DNA from: Liolophura sinensis
Lineage: Eukaryota > Mollusca > Polyplacophora > Chitonida > Chitonidae
Direction of reading: 5' to 3'
DNA length: 64,000 bases
Assembly (NCBI RefSeq): GCF_032854445.1
Contig: NC_088295.1
Span: 53,425,249 to 53,489,248, forward strand
Shown: positions 62,401-64,000 of the stretch, piece by piece
How the letters are laid out: every line of letters begins with the position of its first letter
Numbering within the stretch: position 1 is the stretch's first letter
Program-made: the position numbers and the translations under genes
Notes under the pieces: model-generated
Told to the model about the DNA's origin: nothing
The model's input: only the letters and a program-made list of their open reading frames with translations
Databases searched by the model: none

Positions 62401-63594
62401 CGATTAATGCTTCTGCCATCTTGCTCTGTCCAACGCTAATCTTACTGTTTTCTTTACCTGTCAGGAGGTGGGTTATATTCCAGATAAAGTCAAGAAGGCA
62501 GAGAAGCGAATAGAGGCTTTTCCATATGACACGGAGGCCTGGAGTATCCTGATTAGAGAAGCACAGGTAAGTTTTTTTTCCTGTGCCAAGTTCCGCTAAG
62601 CTGATGAACTCATAATGAACTACAACGGCAATTTAAGACCTACGTGTATTAAAGGTGTTGCCATGGGGGTTAAGTTTGCCTACGGTAGCTCTGTGGAGTT
62701 GTCACACCAGTATCAATCATCAGTAAATAATGTTGGTTATCTTGGGGGAACCAGTTTGGGCTTGAGCTGACTTCATTTGTGGCACGAATGACTAGCATTG
62801 CCAGCATTTGACTTGAGCTGACTTTGTGGCACGAATGACTAGCATTGCCAGCATTTGACTTGAGCTGACTTCATTTGTGGCACGAATGACTAGCATTGCC
62901 AGCATTTGACTTGAGCTGACTTCATTTGTGGCACGAATGACTAGCATTGCCAGCATTTGACTTGAGCTGACTTTGTGGCACGAATGACTAGCATTGCCAG
63001 CATTTGACTTGAGCTGACTTTGTGGCACGAATGACTAGCATTGCCAGCATTTGACTTGAGCTGACTTCATTTGTGGCACGAATGACTAGCATTGCCAGCA
63101 TTTGACTTGAGCTGACTTCATTTGTGGCACGAATGACTAGCATTGCCAGCATTTGACTTGAGCTGACTTCATTTGTGGCACGAATGACTAGCATTGCCAG
63201 CATTTGAATTTGAAACATATTTGTGGGATGAGCACTGTGACGTGTTTTTGGCACATTTGTATCTGGTTTCCTCCCTCCCATAAACTAGACTTATTCTTGC
63301 ATACTGAAATAAAGTGATCTAATAAAATCTTAAATACAGCTATGTATTTAATTTAGATGGTATACTGTTTTAAGTGGACTGATAATTGTAACTCTGCTTT
63401 ACTTTGTCCTCTAAAATTTTGCTTAGATCCTGGGTGAAGTATTCTTCAGAAGTTCTGTGAATAGTAAATGTACACTATTTTTTTTTGTATTTTTGTAGCT
63501 GAAGAAGATCGAGGATGCAAGGCCAATTTATGAACGCCTTGTCACACAGTTTGCCAACGCAGGACGATACTGGAAGATATACATAGAACAAGAG
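56482..63594 (+). CDS. CSTF3: Cleavage stimulation factor subunit 3 (CstF-77), 5' part
   Basis: Scaffold of the CstF complex, which binds the G/U-rich element downstream of poly(A) sites during nuclear mRNA 3'-end formation. Three coding exons are visible: 56,482-56,523 (14 residues, [14 protein letters not shown]), 62,465-62,566 and 63,499-63,594, all phase 0. The second encodes [20 protein letters not shown] and [13 protein letters not shown]; the third encodes [14 protein letters not shown] and [12 protein letters not shown]. These match the first HAT (half-a-TPR) repeats of animal CstF-77, where human has [23 protein letters not shown] and KTYERLVAQF. Exon boundaries agree with the human exon 2/3 limits. 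About 80 of roughly 700 residues are present; the rest lies beyond 64,000. The divergent N-terminal exon is normal for the family. Confidence 0.93.
58423..58440. repeat. Poly-C tract
   Basis: About 17 consecutive C in CSTF3 intron 1. Similar C runs occur at 55,727-55,738 and 59,298-59,312. Confidence 0.9.
58972..59114 (+). mobile_element. tRNA-derived SINE, 5'-truncated, short TSD
   Basis: Starts GGTCCTTCAGCAACCTGCGG, runs through the CCCCCGGGCTCTGC core and the TGAAATATTCTTGATTA block, and ends with an (AAAT)n tail. The 9-bp TCAGCACTT at 58,963-58,971 and 59,115-59,123 is the probable duplication. Confidence 0.9.
59277..60333 (-). mobile_element. Tc1-like transposon with ~200-bp inverted repeats
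   Basis: Both ends carry CAGTGCAACAAAAGTAAGTT plus a C run, and the two arms stay complementary for about 200 bases (59,277-59,480 and about 60,135-60,333). The left end follows TA; the right end is followed by TT rather than TA. Between the arms a minus-strand frame (59,783-59,517) encodes the catalytic core of a Tc1-like DDE transposase ([38 protein letters not shown], with the second catalytic Asp). The N-terminal DNA-binding region and the first catalytic motif are not recognisable. At 1.06 kb it is an internally deleted, probably non-autonomous copy in CSTF3 intron 1. Confidence 0.88.
61054..61305 (+). mobile_element. Full-length SINE with perfect TSD
   Basis: Head (GGCCAAGGTGGTTAGCACAC), B box (GAGTTCAAGTCCAGCACATG), body and (AAAT)n tail are present. 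A perfect 12-bp duplication, CACAGTAACACT, lies at 61,042-61,053 and 61,306-61,317. It lies in CSTF3 intron 1. Confidence 0.95.
61985..62280. repeat. 17-bp minisatellite, about 17 copies
   Basis: Tandem GGTTGGTATATCGGTCT with a common GGTTGATATATCGATCT variant. Seventeen is not a multiple of three and the unit has few stops, so a minus-strand frame of 156 codons (62,279-61,809) runs through it with a 17-residue period. This is not evidence for a gene. It lies in CSTF3 intron 1, about 190 bp before exon 2. Confidence 0.95.
62761..63207. repeat. 51/47-bp minisatellite, nine copies
   Basis: Nine units fill the interval exactly: six of 51 bp and three of 47 bp, the latter lacking CATT (GACTTCATTTGTGG against GACTTTGTGG). 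The order is long, short, long, long, short, short, long, long, long. Units are otherwise practically identical (GCACGAATGACTAGCATTGC), so the expansion is recent. It lies in CSTF3 intron 2. Confidence 0.97.
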
Positions 63595-64000
63595 GTTAAC
63601 TATTGTTTTTATATGCTGTAGCATTTAGCTTTGGATAGAGCATATGAAACCTCATTATTTTGGCAATAATCATATGCATGTTATCAAACTGAATTCATCG
63701 AACATACCAGCTTTTGTATGGTTATTTTTTTTGTTTTTTGTAAATTACATGCATCATTTATTGCAAATTCAGGGAAAATTGGGGGAAAAAAAAGGGAAAA
63801 AAGCTGTAAAGAGAATTTGCTCCATCCTTGGCTATTTGTTATGTGCAGTTTTTGTTCATTGTTACACCATCCATACTGATATTGATGAGTTCGTGATAAA
63901 CCAGTGGTTACCATTTATTGTACATACGTTGATATACTTCATGGTACACAGAGAATGGCTAGGAAGGCAGAGTCCTACACTCTCCTGGTCTTTACGATAT
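63595..64000 (+). other. Start of CSTF3 intron 3
   Basis: The donor is GAG|GTTAAC, poorer than the GTAAGC and GTAAGT donors of introns 1 and 2. No AATAAA is seen in these 406 bases. The last 50 bases follow an acceptor-like TACACAG, but the translation does not resemble CstF-77, so exon 4 is taken to lie outside. Confidence 0.7.

Larger units (their letters stand above)
56524..62464 (+). other. CSTF3 intron 1 (5.9 kb)
   Basis: Donor GTAAGC and acceptor TACCTGTCAG. Contains SINEs, a Tc1-like element, a 17-bp minisatellite and poly-C tracts. 56,650-58,410 holds nothing recognisable. Confidence 0.85.

Noticed and set aside
62761-63207. CRISPR-like array
   Set aside because: Repeats are directly contiguous with no unique spacers, and the context is an animal intron.
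63952-64000. CSTF3 exon 4 after the acceptor-like TACACAG
   Set aside because: The translation (RMARKAESYTLLVF) does not resemble the conserved CstF-77 sequence expected after YIEQE.

Overview
This is a eukaryotic, intron-bearing, AT-rich window with low gene density. The most likely source is a lophotrochozoan animal, probably a mollusc (bivalve or gastropod), although a brachiopod cannot be excluded. The reasons are vertebrate-like protein-coding exons separated by multi-kilobase introns, about a dozen copies of a tRNA-derived SINE with an AAAT-type tail of the kind common in molluscan genomes, decayed Tc1/mariner elements, and many minisatellites. No bacterial-type operons, ribosome binding sites, CRISPR arrays or genuine tRNA/rRNA genes were found.

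Three conserved genes lie head-to-tail on the + strand. (1) An FRS2-type fibroblast growth factor receptor substrate has its whole 410-codon reading frame in one exon (20047-21279), behind a splice acceptor and probably one or more non-coding 5' exons, with a long 3' UTR. (2) A complete 12-exon vertebrate-type (type II) cryptochrome runs from 28914 to 47757; its joined exons give a 572-residue protein with FAD-pocket residues and the tryptophan triad in place. E-box, E'-box and nuclear-receptor half-site matches lie upstream. (3) The first three coding exons of CSTF3 (cleavage stimulation factor 77 kDa subunit) lie between 56482 and 63594; the rest runs off the right edge. The three proteins act in unrelated processes: RTK signalling, circadian repression and mRNA 3'-end formation. 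I see no sign that they form a functional cluster.

Layout: 1-20,000 holds no recognisable conserved gene. It contains a 1.7-kb minisatellite (2066-3783), a broken Tc1-like transposon (5011-6108), a 52-bp satellite (7429-7740), two SINEs and a foldback element (18979-19243). 20,000-23,600 is FRS2. 23,600-28,400 is intergenic with one SINE. 28,400-47,757 is the cryptochrome promoter and gene, whose 9-kb first intron carries a MITE, SINEs and local duplications. 47,758-56,100 is cryptochrome 3' UTR and intergenic DNA with a solitary retroposed SINE head and a four-copy 80-bp repeat. 56,100-64,000 is the CSTF3 promoter and 5' part, with a long-TIR Tc1-like element and two minisatellites in its introns.

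No unmistakably new molecular system is visible. The observations most worth following are: the very frequent palindromic octamers TACATGTA and TAGGCCTA; a poor 5' splice site on CSTF3 intron 3, the intron used for autoregulatory polyadenylation in other animals; a SINE-head-only retroposition with an A tail; two SINE families sharing a 3' end; and a long foldback element.
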